A stretch of 64,000 bases of DNA from Ischnura elegans (taxonomy: Eukaryota; Arthropoda; Insecta; Odonata; Coenagrionidae). A program made the translations under genes and the position numbers. This document shows positions 25,403 to 39,138 of the stretch, in pieces. A model generated the notes under the pieces. That model was not told the DNA's origin and made no database searches. It saw only the letters and a list, made by a program, of their open reading frames with translations. Positions within the stretch are counted from its first letter, which is position 1; every line of letters starts with the position of its first letter. The stretch covers positions 73,552,866 through 73,616,865 of the forward strand of contig NC_060252.1 of NCBI RefSeq assembly GCF_921293095.1, given 5' to 3'.

Positions 25403-26095
25403 AAGTCGAATTTGAAATTTCGTGAAATTTGTGTAACTCGCAGTGTCGTAGTAATTAGTGTCATATGATTGTCTCCTGAGTTTCGCCCAATGGATCCCGA
25501 AGAAGATATATCCGGATGTAAAATAATAGCATGGATATAATAATCTGATCGAGACGTAATTTCCGGAAAATACATCGAGGCAGCTAAGTACCAACCGCGT
25601 GTGAGGCGGCGGTTTGGTGTTAGTTCTTCAGAAAAATACTAGATGGTGTCCAGTACGCGTTATTTTTTAAAATGTCCCTCAACTTTGTGGCTAATTTGTT
25701 GTTTTTGGTAGTTAATTTATTTTTCTGATATTTTTATATAAACTGGCCTTATGATTGGTATGATGGAAGGTGTGCGTATCAACCTACGAGACTTTCATTA
25801 GTACTCAATTCAAATAAGTGTAACACAAAAGTAAATTAGTAAGATCTGATGCATTCCCGGTGAATATAGTCAAAGAAGCCCGAATACCCTTCTTTGAAAA
25901 GTAAATTAGATACAATTACTTTTTAGTCCCTCCTATTTGAAATTTTATTTCGCTCATATGCTCTTATTACGTAGCATGGCTATTTCAGATGCTGGGGTTG
26001 GCCATGGAAATTTTTACATAGTCATACATTGATGCGAGGTGACTTTGTCGTTTTAATGAAGTAAATGCTCACTAATGCTTAAATACCTCTATTTA

Positions 26096-26216
26096 TGTTG
26101 CTGTTCAAACCCCCGAAATAAAAAGATCATCGTAAAGATTGCCTACTCCTAAAAATATCTCTTTACTTATCTTTAACGAGCGTTCAAAAGTGGTTATAGG
26201 CTCCTTAAATTACTTT
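26096..26216 (+). repeat. Dispersed repeat C, copy 2
   Basis: Second copy of the 120 bp repeat at 23761-23881, with the same orientation and order of landmarks. Confidence 0.65.
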
Positions 26217-27408
26217 CTTCTTATATTCTTTCTCTTTCCCCTACGTCTACCGGCACCTGCCGCGAACTGCTATGAAAGGTCTTCGTTCAGATTGTTGCCT
26301 CTAACGTTTTCCTCAGGCCCCATTTTCCTCCATTTATTTATTTCATATTTTATGCGTCACTATACGATCTGCGGGAGCAATGTCACTATTGTTTACCAAA
26401 ATCTCCTGCTGTTTTTATTGGGGAATTTTGGTTTATAAAAATCGGAAGAGCGTACATTAATTACATTGGCGATTTTCGCGATGTTTTCTACCCTCGTGGT
26501 AAGATGTTGTGACATTTGGCTGAATTGTCTTCCCCTCCACCCCGTAATCTACGCTGAGATGTTTTAAAATTGGTATTTAAGGGTAAATACGTTAATCCAC
26601 GCGTGATTGCTTTGGATTTATTGAGAAAAAAAACATAATTTGCTTATTTATTGTCATCCATGACTTGTATTTTAGACTTTTAAGGGCGTGGCGGAAAACC
26701 CACAGTTAGAAATCGATCAATTAAATACTTAAATAATTTTCTCGCAATTTCACACTTTTTTTGCGCAAAAAAAGTTATTTGATATTTCCAACCCTCTCCC
26801 ACACGTGGGATGGTTGAGATTCGGATAGGGTCCCTCTTAAACTCTTAATGAAAGGACGCCCCTGATGGCGTTGAATGAGAGGTGCACCATGGTGGAAAGA
26901 ATACACGTGGGACGGGAGCGTTGTCTATAGTTCTCTTATATCCTGATCAGAAAAGCTTGATCGGTCGTCAAGGGTCCTTCAAATGACCGGCTAACCTGCG
27001 CAGTGGCGTTCAAACGGAGGTATCTCTCGCCAGAATCCGGTGAGCCAGTAGGGGAGAAACGATGGCAGAAGCTGGGACAAGAGTCTGTGGCGCTCTTGGC
27101 AAGAGAAACACATAAAATGACGAGTGTGCTCGTTAAACCACGAGGGAGATATGGATGTATTGCAAAAGAAATATTTTTTCTACGCAACAGCCTTTTCAGT
27201 CTAGGATGGCGATGACTTCACGTGGGCGAAGTAAAACTCAAAGTAGGTCAAAAATGCTGTCATGTGAGTCGAACGATTGAGTGACGAAGAAATACAAGGT
27301 AGAGCTTCAGTCAGATCGGTAAAGGATGAAGGAAATTTGTCATGAGAACATTTTTTGGTTTCTTTTGTTAAATAGGAAGAGGGTTATTAATAATATTTAA
27401 ATCTAGCA
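26217..27408. other. Intron sequence without recognised elements
   Basis: Nothing supported apart from short palindromes around TTTTTTTGCGCAAAAAAA (26757-26774). Confidence 0.4.
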
Positions 27409-27722
27409 ACAAAGTTACTGCCTACGGCCCCTTTAAGTATTGAAAATTGCAAATATGTTTAATGAGAAAGTTACTTCAAGTTTTAAAAGAACATTTAAGT
27501 TATAAATAACTAAAAACGTGGTGCGCATGTAAGATTATGTTCGCTTTCGCCTAGAGACAACAATGATATCAATTGACCTACAAGTATTAATTTAATAATC
27601 GTAAATGCGCACCACGTTTTTCGTTTTTATGTCAGAAATGTTCTTCTAAAACTTATTTTAACTTTCTCATCGAACATATTTGAAATTTTCAATAATATGA
27701 GGGGTCGTCGGCCGTTACTTTC
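27409..27722. mobile_element. Foldback MITE with about 115 bp imperfect arms
   Basis: The left arm starts AAAGTTACTGCCTACGGCCC and the right arm ends with its imperfect complement (GGGGTCGTCGGCCGTTACTTT). Both arms carry an ACGTGGTGCGCAT motif next to the central loop. Non-coding. Probably a non-autonomous DNA element; no clear target-site duplication was seen. Confidence 0.75.
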
Positions 27723-30265
27723 TTCTTGTAATAAAACATGTTTTTTTTTATCAAAAATTATATTCTAATGCTGTAAAATTATTTTAAACTTTTTGGTTTT
27801 GATAGTGGAAAAACGGTACACGAGAGCCTCGATTCGGAATTTTTCTGGTAAGCTTAGAGGCTCCCACTACGTGCGGTCAGGGAAGCAACTGACTTCGATG
27901 TGCATTTGTTCTAGAGAGGCTTATTTATACCTGTAAATTTCAATTTGAAGTGGCCATTTTTGGAACTAATCTCCGTATTTAATTTTTATTCATGAATATT
28001 ACTCGAGACAATGTCCATATTATAGTGAAAGTGTGAGTCCTTGAATTATCGTTCAGTTCTAAGCTATCCTGAAAATTTCAGTGCTCCAGCTAATCAATAA
28101 GTGGTCGAAATTTCAGTTGCAAGATTTTTTCCGGAAGAGCAAACGCTAAAAAAAACGAGAAGGAGAGGATAATGAAACGTGCTAGAAATGAATAAGCAAT
28201 CAGGGAAAAAAACGTTGGTATAGCAATCACTAGAGCCGACACGCTAACTCAAATGGATCCGTTATTCATGGAATAAATTAGGCCATGTGCCACTTTTCGA
28301 GATTCACGGAAATACAGTAAAAACGGCACAAAGCGTGAAAGGGCACTAAAAAAACTTGCAATGAGCAACAACAGGCTCTTTTCCCACGCGATTTACTTCT
28401 AAAGCTTCTTTAGTTTCATCTCACTCGCCCACACAATCCTATCTCTTTCACGTTCTCCTACCGCCTACGCCATCGCATTCGGGATCGATTTACGAACACA
28501 TGGCCTCATACCCGTCTCCAAACGTATCCAAAACCACTCCTTTTTCTGACCTCTTGTTGGCTTCTCACGATCTCCTCGCATCCAAAAGATAAGAGACAAT
28601 ATTTCTGGTTGTTCTTGGCGTCAAAAAGACGGTTAAATATTTTCAAGAGCGGAAATTTATAATAGCCGATTAGAAAAAAGTTCGTGTTTTGCGGAAAATT
28701 AAACCCTCGCCCCTAAGACTTGATAGTATTAGGCGTTTGCATCTCTGCTTCTTCTTCCCCCTAAACTTTTTCACTGTGCGGGTACTGTACGCAGTGTTTT
28801 AATCTTTCAGACAAAGTCATTTTACTTCTAAACCTTGAAAATGGCTAAATTGTAGCTGAAACCTAGGTTGAAAGGATCAAATCTGACAATGAATAAATAA
28901 CAAAATTGAGTTCATTTCATCTCACTCCTAATATAACTCATACTAAATATGATTCAAAAGTCGGGTTTCGTATCTCTTTCATGTCATATTTTATAGAATG
29001 TACCATTTTAAGAAATAGCTTATGCTGTATTTTGGGCGATGAATTCTATCTTTACCCTACCCTTACTGAGAATGGGGAGATTCTTGGTTCCAAAAGGGAC
29101 GAAGCTTTTGGATACCCCCACCCTTTTGTAATGCGTTATTCTATTTTGTATATGGCCAAATCAACGAGAACTGATTCCCCTTACACCGATTATAACTCTT
29201 GAGCGCCGAATTTTCAAGCACTGCGTAAACAATATCCTGCTCTATTTTTTGAAATCACTTATTCGTCAATCGTACAATCGAAAATGTCAATTTTAAGAGT
29301 AATAATATCGTTTAGCCATCATAAGTAGAAATAAAAGTATGGGTACCTCTAACAAGAACTCAATCGGATGCCATTCAGAAAGTCGATAATTCATATTTAA
29401 AGGAACGGGACCATCAGATAGCGGGCATTAACGAAATTAAGCGATTTATGGAAAAGTAGTCTTATTCATTATTTCTTCTATTCAGTAAAAAGTGTTTTTA
29501 TAAAAAATATTTTTTATCGCGTGAAATTATTGGAATCTACTGTGAGTTTTTTAATGTCCTCTCTAACGACAAACATAATGATGTCATGAAAACGTTATTT
29601 CACTATGAGAGGGACGTCTAGGCCAGCCGTCAGTCGGGGAGTTCTTGAGGTTCAATTTTTTGGTATTAAAAACAATAATTCAAATACAGTTATAAATATT
29701 GCACATTATTTCGTCTGTGTGTTATTTTTGATGGAGTTATATTCGATTAGCATTTGTAGCATTGCAGTGTTAAATTTATAGAAGCGGAATGTCTCTGGTT
29801 ATTAATGGTTGGTGACTTTACGTAGACGATATTAGATATTCAAGTAAGACCATTTATCTTACTTAACTTATGTGATAAAATTATGAGTTTTTCTAATGGG
29901 TGAAGTGTAACGATCAATATAGAGTACAGTTGGCTCTTTCTACCTAAATGCGACTATAAAATAGGCGTAATTGAACCTCAAGGGAACGGATTTCAACCAA
30001 ATCTGGTAAATCGTCTTCACTTGATTATCAAAGGAAATCTCCTAAGTCTTTTTGTAATACAAACAACGGTTCAAAAAATATTGCAATTTTGTTGGCTAAA
30101 TTTGGTCGAAATTGGTGTCCCAAGTGGCAATCACCTGGTCGAATTTGGGTTGAATATCCTAATTATATGTAGAGTCCATTTGAGATTGCTAATTATTTAG
30201 TATATATTTATTCTAATTACGAGTAATTAATCGATAATCATAGATGTATAATTTAATATGGTATT
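27723..30265. other. Intron sequence without recognised elements
   Basis: AT-rich, with no supported feature. Confidence 0.4.
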
Positions 30266-30521
30266 AAGGAGTGAGAAACCAAGGAGTTCAAATGATTTTT
30301 AAACAGAGTTAGGTACAGAAATTCATAGAAGAAATATACACAAACTTAGTGGCCAAGGGATGCAAATGAGTCTATGTTCTGTGCTGACTTTGAGTGGAGA
30401 ATCAAGTGCAGTACTAAATAGTAAATATCTAGTTGATCTCGTTTGTTTTATATACTTAAATTCTGTACCTAACTATGTTTAAAAAATAAAATCTCTTGTA
30501 CCCCTTTGCTTCTCAACCCCT
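30266..30521. mobile_element. MITE family D, copy 1
   Basis: About 256 bp. The left arm AAGGAGTGAGAAACCAAGGAG and the inner block AACAGAGTTAGGTACAGAA are mirrored at the right as TTCTGTACCTAACTATGTTT and CTTTGCTTCTCAACCCCT. A diverged copy lies at 60540-60784. Non-coding. Confidence 0.75.
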
Positions 30522-31285
30522 CATGTATAATATAATAAAACAACTTTGTAAAAATCGTTCATCCCTACATCTAATAATTCATTGTAACCATTATTCAGAG
30601 CCCGGATGAAGATACAAGAAAATATCGTAACCTCTGCAAACATTTTTGCATTTAGTTTCCCTGACCTACACTCCTAGACGTAATTAATTATTATATAAAT
30701 TGAGGTTATGAAAAATAAATCGATTTATGTAATATAATTTTATATTATATGATATAAATGTTATATGTGCCTAGTGTCAAGCTGAACGCTTTATAATTCA
30801 AGTAATCTACATATTAAGTGGCTTCAATGTGTTTTCTGACTGTCTGAAGTATCTCCATATGAGTTAGCTCCACGAGAGATTCACTCCCGTACCTAGAGAG
30901 GGAGTTCTCGGGTGCATTAGTAGTGGCCATGTGGGGAAGTACGTGGGTGGTGCCGTGTGATCTCTCGTTGAAATTCGCTGAGGGCGGTTTCGAACATTCT
31001 CGAATACTCCCGACGCCCTCATTTGCTCATGCTGGAGGAGGAGCTGCAGATTCTTTTCGTTTCGTACCCGGATTAAATTCTTTAGTGCATTCTGAAGGAA
31101 ATCGTTTGTGAGAGAGGTATTTTTTAAAATGTGAATCGGTGTGTGCTTATTTTTGCTTTAAAGACTTCCTTCCTCCTTGTCAACATAGGTTTCCAGAAAA
31201 AAAGGTGTTTATTATCAAACATGACCTAATATGGATTTAATGGATGAGGCAGATACTTTGTGGAGATCCATTATGAGATATGAAG
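30522..31285. other. Intron sequence without recognised elements
   Basis: Includes a very AT-rich self-complementary stretch around 30726-30765. Nothing else supported. Confidence 0.4.
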
Positions 31286-31380
31286 TGACTAAACACTTTG
31301 CACTTTCCACATAAAAATTTATTAAACTACAGTCGACATGTTTCGCTGCTATGCAGCAGCATCAAGACTGAACCAATAAA
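31286..31380 (+). repeat. Arthropod-type dispersed repeat fragment
   Basis: Contains TTCCACATAAAAATTTATTA, then ACATGTTTCGCTGCTATGCA and GCAGCATCAAGACTGA. This TATTAA...GTTTCGCTG...CATCAAGA pattern recalls a repeat type common in insect and other arthropod genomes. Class uncertain. Confidence 0.4.
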
Positions 31381-32221
31381 TTAACCATACCAATATAAAT
31401 ACAAAATTACACATTCGCAAACATTTGAGAAGGTGGGGGTGGAAGGAGGGAGGGTTGGGAATTTTAAATTGACCTAATATATTTTAGTTGTGAAAAATCA
31501 TAAGTTTTCCCGGCGTATTTTAATAGTAAAGGATGCTTGAGTTTCCAACCGGGTCCAATAGTATTGCTGGGCACAGACGTTTCATTCTTTATTCTGTACT
31601 TCCGATTTCCTTGAAAAGTGGCTCATGACCTTACTCGTCCTTGAAGGTCCATCTGTGTAGGCCCTAGCGGTTGCCATGGAAACATTTCTTTTTATGATAT
31701 AAAATTGTGTGCAGAATGTTCAATCAGTTTTTTATATTGTCGTTAGCGACTAATGTAACTGTTTCTTGAAAATACTGTAGGAAAGCTATTCAATATCATC
31801 ACTGATCATCACAATCCTAATACTGGCTTGACACAGCTCTCCACTAAGTTATCATATTAGGTAATCCTTCACACTTCCGTTTTTCTTCTCTGGGTGAGAA
31901 AATATTAGATGATTGGAGAATGAGTTGAGAGCTGCATCAAACCTGTGAATGCGTAGTAAAGTTTTTTCTTGCCATATTTTTACGAAATCATCGTGCATTT
32001 CCTTAATGAGAATTTATGAAAGGGGATTGAGCTTTCTGAATATGATTTTACAACATGAGAAGAAACGTTTCCATCACTGGGCTTATGAGCTGACTACGTC
32101 GGATACTTTTCTTGAATAAATGAGGCCGAGACGTTATTTTCTAGGGGAATTAGGTATACACGGTTAAAATATCATATAATTTTTTTTATTCTTATTAAAG
32201 CACATATTTTGGAAACTTGTT

Positions 32222-32505
32222 ATGGCGTACCCAGGATCAAAACTAGAGGGGGGCAAGCCGTGGTCGTTACACAGTTGTAACACAGAAAAGGTTGAAGAAA
32301 CCAGAATTAGAAGGAAATTATAAAAGCGCAATATTAGTTTTTAAAATTATTAGTTCGAAAAAAAATTTAATTGCATGTTTTGTGCAAATATAATTTCTCT
32401 TGGATTCAAAGAAAATTTGTGCAAAACTTTCGTTTTGAACTGAATATACTTTTGCTTCTAGGTTGGGGATGGCAGCTGCCTCCCGCTGGGGACGCCCATC
32501 GAAAC
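32222..32505. mobile_element. Decayed MITE with TGGCGTACCCAGGA ends
   Basis: Starts ATGGCGTACCCAGGATCA with a G run and ends with CTGCCTCCCGCTGGGGACGCCCAT, a degraded inverted complement. The style matches the G/C-run element at 24961-25291, but it is a distinct family. Confidence 0.55.
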
Positions 32506-34727
32506 TTTTATCCCCGTCAATGTCGATAAATTACTTTCTTTTCACATCTGAAACAATATTGAACAAAGTACCATTTTAAGGCCCTCCTCAGGTTTCATTC
32601 ACCAAAGTAAGGAACAATTCGAAAGGCTACGTACTGAAGTAATAAATAAAATGTCTGGAATAGTTTTTTCTGCTTACTTAGGCGCCCGTCTACTCTTATT
32701 TCTTTAATTAATTCTTCTAAAGTGCTCTTACCCCTATTGGCCCTATTGTTCCTTGCGCCATAGAAAGAGATTCTAATTCCAGTATTCTAGGCAACTTCAG
32801 TTATTTTGGTTGGCTTGGTTTTGGATTAGGTTTTATTTTACTGATACCATTGCTTTGAAGCACTTCTCTGTGGAAAATTCGACTAGTTTTAGTTCGAGTA
32901 CTTCGTGGAGCAGGCCATTAGCACTTTTTTTACTCGCCTTTTCTTAACTTGCTTAGTCTGTTTGCCTGTTGCATCGATGGAATGTTGTAATTGATTTTTT
33001 AACCTCCTTCCTATTGTCGGATCAACTTGAAACGTTGCAAGCTTGCTAGCTTCTGATGGCAATAAAATGTTCAACAATAATCAGATGCTAGAAATTTTCT
33101 TCCATTGTGCTCTAATAATTTCCGTATGGAAAAATAGTTATTAAGTTTCTCAATGGATGACGTTAGTAGTAAACTTTTTTTCTGAGTTCTTTAACAGCTC
33201 TCGTGTAATTGATTACACCATGCATCACTAAAAAGTAGAAAATGAAATAAAAATAAAAATATTTTTAAAATACGCTTTTTCCATAAAAGTATAAAATGCA
33301 CTTAGAGTAAAAAATAAGCTTTTCGTCAGTCTGAGATAAAATCGTGGGTGTTTATTAGGCTAATGCGTGCCAATACACCTATCAGGATCTTCTGCATTCA
33401 TTTCTAAAAAAATCCCTCATCAGCAGCCACGCTTTATCCTCCGAGTGTTGAAAAGCTTATTTTTTTACTTTTGAGTACATTTTATTCTTTATAGACAATG
33501 CAGTCTTTATATTTTGTTCTATTTTTATCCACCAATATATATTCAACCTCTTCGGCACAGATATGTTTAATCGCGTCAATGTCACCATTAGTCGATGTTT
33601 TAACTGTGTAGTCCCATTTAAGAAACATTGACGGATACGGCCGTGACAATGCCAGTCTGATCCTTGAAACCTGTATATTTTATAATGCTTGTTGCTGCAT
33701 TATTCAGATTTGTCCAAAAATATTTCTTAGGTCCTCATTACAAGGATTTTAAAGGATCTCATACGAACTTAAACCAACTTGCGATAATAATCTTCATTCT
33801 TTCATGAATTCTGCTGTTATGAAGTGCGTATACTCTGTACTCACTCTCCGTACATAATCACATACATGTATTTAATTATTGTGGTTGGAGAATAAAAAAA
33901 CGCGAGAAGGTTTTTTCCATTTTTAACTCCTTGTCCTCATTTGACAAAAATACCTGATGCACTTTTATTTCTTGTGATTCTTGTTCGCGTGCATCCATGA
34001 TGACTGAATTTATGGGAGACCACGTTCGAAAATAAATGGTCTTATTAAATTTCGTTTTGAGGGAATATGCTTGTTAGTCTTTCCTCCAGAAATAGGCCCC
34101 TTTTAGTTCAGGATTCTATCCCGGGGAACAACGAAACCCGTTTAACGAAATTCTCGAGTGAGTGCAGCCAGTGGTTGTTAGTGAGTGCGCACGGAGTTCC
34201 CCTAGGGAGTGGGGCAGAAGTTAGAGTGAGTGGCATGCGGTGAGTTGCGTCGAATGGAGAAAAACAAGGAAAGGTTTGCATCGTTTGGGTGAAACCTTTG
34301 TGCCCCGCGGAGTCAAATCCAAGAGCCTGATAGACCTGAAGCGTGTGTGCGCGTCCTCGGGGTTCTCAGAAGACTTCTTTCGTCGCTAAGTGCCTTTTTT
34401 TTATTTGGCCGAGACTAGGAAAAAAATCTTTTGTTGGTTCCCTGAACAACTTTTTCTGGCTGGAAATAGATTACTTATAAAAGTTAGTTTAATTCAGCTG
34501 CCATAGGCAGACTGCCTTTCTCCTTTGTTTAGTGCTGGGGTTGTCCTTAGTTTCAACCTATATAACATATGTTTGTCTCAATTTTATGTGTTTTCGTAGT
34601 TAAAAATCAACTTCGTATTTTTTTCGCTGTGCTATTTTAAAGAAACTGTGGTTCAATCCGATTGTTTTATCAGATACGTTATGGTAGAGTGCCTTTGGCT
34701 CGTCTGGTTTTCTAATTTTTTAAGGTG
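32506..34727. other. Intron sequence without recognised elements
   Basis: Mostly AT-rich. A CpG-richer patch with repeated GTGAGTG strings lies at about 34110-34380. Confidence 0.35.
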
Positions 34728-34803
34728 TTCCGAACCCAAAATTGAACCAAAGTCCGTTAGGCGTATACCTCAGCAATTAACCCGCTTGGCCATCACGTCC
34801 CCG
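34728..34803 (-). repeat. tRNA-like SINE head
   Basis: On the minus strand: GATGGCCAAGCGGGTTAA (an excellent A box), then GGTTCAATTTTGG (a B-box-like string) about 40 bp on. The ends do not pair as an acceptor stem, so it is taken as a SINE or tRNA relict. Confidence 0.4.
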
Positions 34804-37334
34804 TTTTTACCGCAAATGTCTGAAGTTCCATAATATCCCAGGTATTTGCAAATTTAATAACTATCCCTCGCAAATTCAATCAGTACTTGTGGTACATTGA
34901 ATTCATTATTATTTTAGGTTGACTGGAATGTGTGAGTCTTTCGATTAATTCAGTAAATGTGATAAGAGGTGATTTTTGGTTATTTATTTTCATACGGTTT
35001 GTCGATAACTTGAAAGGGAGGGAAAAATTTGACTGTACCCATTGAACGGTATTTCATTTACAACCCTACTTGATAGATTAGCCAAGGTTTGGTTTTGTAA
35101 ACTGCCAACCCTGTTTTCAGGCAGCTTTGGTAAACGTATTGATGCCTTTTTTCCTTACCCTTGCTCGCCTTTCACGAGCATTTTTTTGTGCGAGGCCTTT
35201 TAATTTAACTCCTTTTACGCGAAAATTTGGGATCAGGTCAAGACTTCCATTGAGATAAATTGAAATTAATTAGCTCCGTTCGGCCGAGGCACGGTCTGCG
35301 GAGCTTCCGGTGTTTTCCCGCAAAGGTCCGAACTCGCCGCTGCCTAATTAAAATGCTGCTCCTTCGCCAAGTGGGACAGAAAAACTGGCACAGTAAGAGA
35401 GGGTGGTGCTGGAACCTTTTCTCATTTTTCGCGTCTTAGGATTTGTTTTCATCTTTAGCTTGGCAGCTAAATGGACCCCTGCTGAGGCGATTATGCAAAC
35501 GATGCTTATTCTCCTACATCGCCAGTTTGAAACCTCTCGGAAATTATTTTTTACGCCTAATATATTTTACATAATGCGGAAATATTATTTCTCGATTCCT
35601 TACTTGGCACCGCTGTCCAATTTTTGGCTCCAAATTCCTTCCTATTCAGGGCGTCCTGCCTCCTTTCCTGATTTGATAGATCTCGCATTCATTCAGCTAC
35701 TCCTCATCTTCCCATCATTATCTAAATATTCATATTAGCCCCTTGATCTAAAGTGTAATTTTGGCTATAATTATAGGGAATTCAAATAGTTTCTCATTAA
35801 AAAGTTACTTGCTAACAAGTTCTAGATTATTTATTGGATATCCTTTACGTTCTTGTACTTCTCCGAATCTTTTCTGGGGACTTCATATTATATTGTCACC
35901 TAGAATTTATTTTCAGTAACCTGGGTTAACCGGGCAATTGCACGCATAAGTAATACTCTCCGAGGAACGATGTCCACTTCATGGTCATCAGTTGTGATTG
36001 AACAGGGAAAAAGATTTATATGGGTGATGCCGAAATATTCTGTGAAGCTAGCACTGGGTATTACCTGCGAAGTAAATAAAGTTCCTTACGTTGTCGCGAG
36101 TGTCTTAGTGTGTAATAAAGCGGGTATTTTACTGCAGTGGCAGGTTGTCAGTCATGCATCCAATAGGCTCGCCTTCAGGTTAGGCTGTATTGAGCGACGA
36201 GCAACCTATTATTTAAAGTCAACCGTACTTCTCAGATCCTGGTATTCCGATAAAGATTTCATGCAACTTCTGAGCCGGATTTGAGGGTAGTTGACTCCTA
36301 TTAGGAGATCGATATCTCGAGGTCGATCGATTTTTAGTTTCCTCGTAGCTTGAACGTAAAAAGCCTCGTGAACTGCGCCTTCTATTCATAAATAATTGTC
36401 ACGATTTTTCCCTGCACATGCCCACTTTTTCTTAACCTCGTGGAAGTGACTTGACTTTGTCGTATGTATGAAGGCTACCCCTTGGATTTCCTCAAACGCG
36501 TTCTTCGTCTGCTCTGAGAAGACTGAAAAATAGACAAAACCTTTTTGATAAATTCAAGGGCAGTGTCTTTTCTAACGAAGTTAGCCATATCTTACGAACG
36601 GCAACATACTACGGAAGATCAGATCATATAAATAAAATAAGAGAGATAAGACTGTAGAACAGTCAGATTCATAATGTCTTTTTTCCACAATAGATGAGAG
36701 ATTGTAACGGCAGCGTTAGAACTCACAAATAGATTAGATGACTTGTAGTGTAGCCTACTAACTTATTTATAACTTAATGCATACACTCCCTGGTTAAGTC
36801 GTCCAATACGCTCTGAAATCCTCAGATCGGATATAATTTCGTGCTTTGTCAGTGAATTATTTTCTCCTTTCGCATGACAGTAGAATCTCCCGGCTTTTCC
36901 TTGTGATGATGCGTGTCTCAGTCTTCGCCTATTCCCAAATTCTTATCGTTAGATTCCTATTCATCTTCATCTTCTGTCTCGTATATTTTGGGCGATGTGT
37001 CGTTAGTTTATTTCTTTAAAAAATGTTTTTATAACTTAGTCAAATCTGTCAAAAATTCGATGCGGAATTACACGAATACTTCCTAGTTTGAAGAGTCCCC
37101 AATTAGCATCCCAGTGATGGTTTTGGAATGAAATTCATTTGGATTTTCTCAATCCGTGGCCATCCGGGGGGTGGGGGAGGGAGAAGACATTTGGCAGATT
37201 TGTTTGGACGAAATTCATCAAGCGTTCTTATAGATTCTGCCTCGACTCTCACGTATCACGTCAAAGACAACGCTAATAATGTCAAAAAAAGGCTTATAAT
37301 ATTTTAAGTTATTGCGACTACCTCCTGTTTGTTT
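34804..37334. other. Intron sequence without recognised elements
   Basis: A CpG-richer patch lies at about 35270-35370. Open frames at 35403-35738 and 35970-36284 have no recognisable domain. Confidence 0.35.
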
Positions 37335-37402
37335 CCAGTGGTGCCTACATCTATATCTACTAACTAATCTGCAAGGCACCTCAATGTGGACGGTCGAAGC
37401 CA
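37335..37402 (-). repeat. Non-LTR retrotransposon 3' tail
   Basis: On the minus strand this reads CACATTGAGGTGCCTTGCAG followed by AGTAGATATAGATGTAGG. The same layout (a GGTGGCTTGCGGGG-like block, then GTAGATGTA) follows the reverse transcriptase stop at 63870 and is typical of arthropod LINE ends. No reverse transcriptase coding was recognised next to it, so it is a severely 5'-truncated copy. Confidence 0.5.
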
Positions 37403-39138
37403 GCCGTTTATAAAAAAAGGAGTGCTCGTTGCGTTGATCTGACCAGTGATTTTCAACTGCCGTGCATATAATTCCGTAATTTTTCGGGGGAAAACAAATT
37501 CTTATACCTATCCGTTCAGCAAAATATCTCTCGTTTTTGTCGGATATTGAAGTATTGTGAGGCTCTAAGATGAGGTCCTTTGTGCCGCTCTGAAAGTTAA
37601 TCTTTTCATCTTCGTCATGGTGGAGAGATTTCAAGACTCGTGTTTTCATCTCATCCTCGAAATCACGTCCTCTGCCTGCTAAATCTAGCTTCTTGAGGAG
37701 AAGAGGAGCCGGCCTCATCTTCTCGTGTACATCGTTCGAGACATATGAGCTGACGCGCGCCTTCCTGAATTCTCAATGCGCCAAAGGATGCCCGAGGCCA
37801 CGATATCAAGAGAGAAGCGCCCCTCGCCGTGGAATGATGCCTTTACTCCCGGCTTAGGTCGGATTTCACGAGCGACCATTTTCCTCTTCGAGTCTGTGCT
37901 GCTAGAGATCAAGTAGTGTTTGAATTTGGAATCTTTGGAAAAACGTTGATGTAATCAAGTTTCACGGTTGAAATATTAGAAGGTTTGAACTTCGAACACC
38001 TATAGTTTGAGATTCCTTTGACAAGAGAAACTTAGTGTAATTTAATTCCACTCCTTTCATTTGATGCATAACTCGCTCAGATATTTGGATTTCGGTTGCG
38101 TTTCCTTTGAATCTATCGGAGATACAATTTGGTAGTCAGCTAGATCGAGTATTTTTTTATGAAGAGTATTCCTCGAAGATAGGTGATCCTAGAAATTTAC
38201 GATTTCGTGTTGGCAACTATTCGACTGTTCACTTATAGGTTGCTGCCCTCTCGTGTTCCATGGGATCGTTCCAAGGAAGTCGCGCGATTTTTTTTGCCCG
38301 TGATGATATGAGAAATGGCACTGTAGCTCCAATACCATTTTCCGTATCGCCTGGGTACGGCTCATGCCCGCGTTTATTTTGATTTAGAAGCAATAGGGGC
38401 TGTCGTAGGCCGTAATCATCATATGTCACCGCGTGTATTGATCTTCCATGGTTATCTGTCGATGTCGGCTTATATTTTATGCCTTCATTGAGCAGTCACA
38501 AGACCATTCTTCCCCCACATTTCATGATTCAACTCATATTTCCTATTCTTTCTTCACTTCTTAATCTCGTTTTTTTATTACTTTCTCATTTTCTAAAGTG
38601 TGTATTGTCAAGTCAATAATGTATGCATTACATTCTAAATATGTCACATTTTCTAATTAATTTCAAGAAATCAGATGGACGACTTATTTTATTTTTTTCG
38701 TTCGCAATTAATTACATAAATGGCTATTAGGATATGTGAGTTCGAATCCTGGTTTAGCTTAATGATTTTTTTTTCGAAAAATACGGAATTTGGTTTTGTA
38801 GGAGTACTTTGTGAAATGGGGTCATTTTTAATGGATTCAAGTTCTCTGCGACCGGTGCATTTTTTTTATAGGGCATGTCCACACCGGCAGGTAACGTATC
38901 GATGTCATTACAGTTTTGTGTGCCTTCGTTTGTACTGCCATAAAATTGAAGTGATAAAGTGACTCGTTCGCTGTCCTATGAAGCCTTAATGGGGCGAACG
39001 GGATGGGGGTTAATTTCTTGGACGTTGTTGCAGACGAGTAGTTTTCCTTCTTTTTCCACTCGAGTGACCTGTCTTCCTCCCGCTTAGTATCTGCCCGTTG
39101 AATGCTAAGTATGCGCTGTTTCAATGGCTAAGGAATGG
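37403..39138. other. Intron sequence without recognised elements
   Basis: A possible B-box-like GAGTTCGAATCCTGG at 38739-38753 (+) stands alone. Part of a 166-codon minus frame (37218-37718) has no recognisable domain. Confidence 0.35.

Noticed and set aside
37218..37718. 166-codon minus frame
   Set aside because: Overlaps an orphan LINE tail in the same orientation but shows none of the reverse transcriptase C-terminal motifs.
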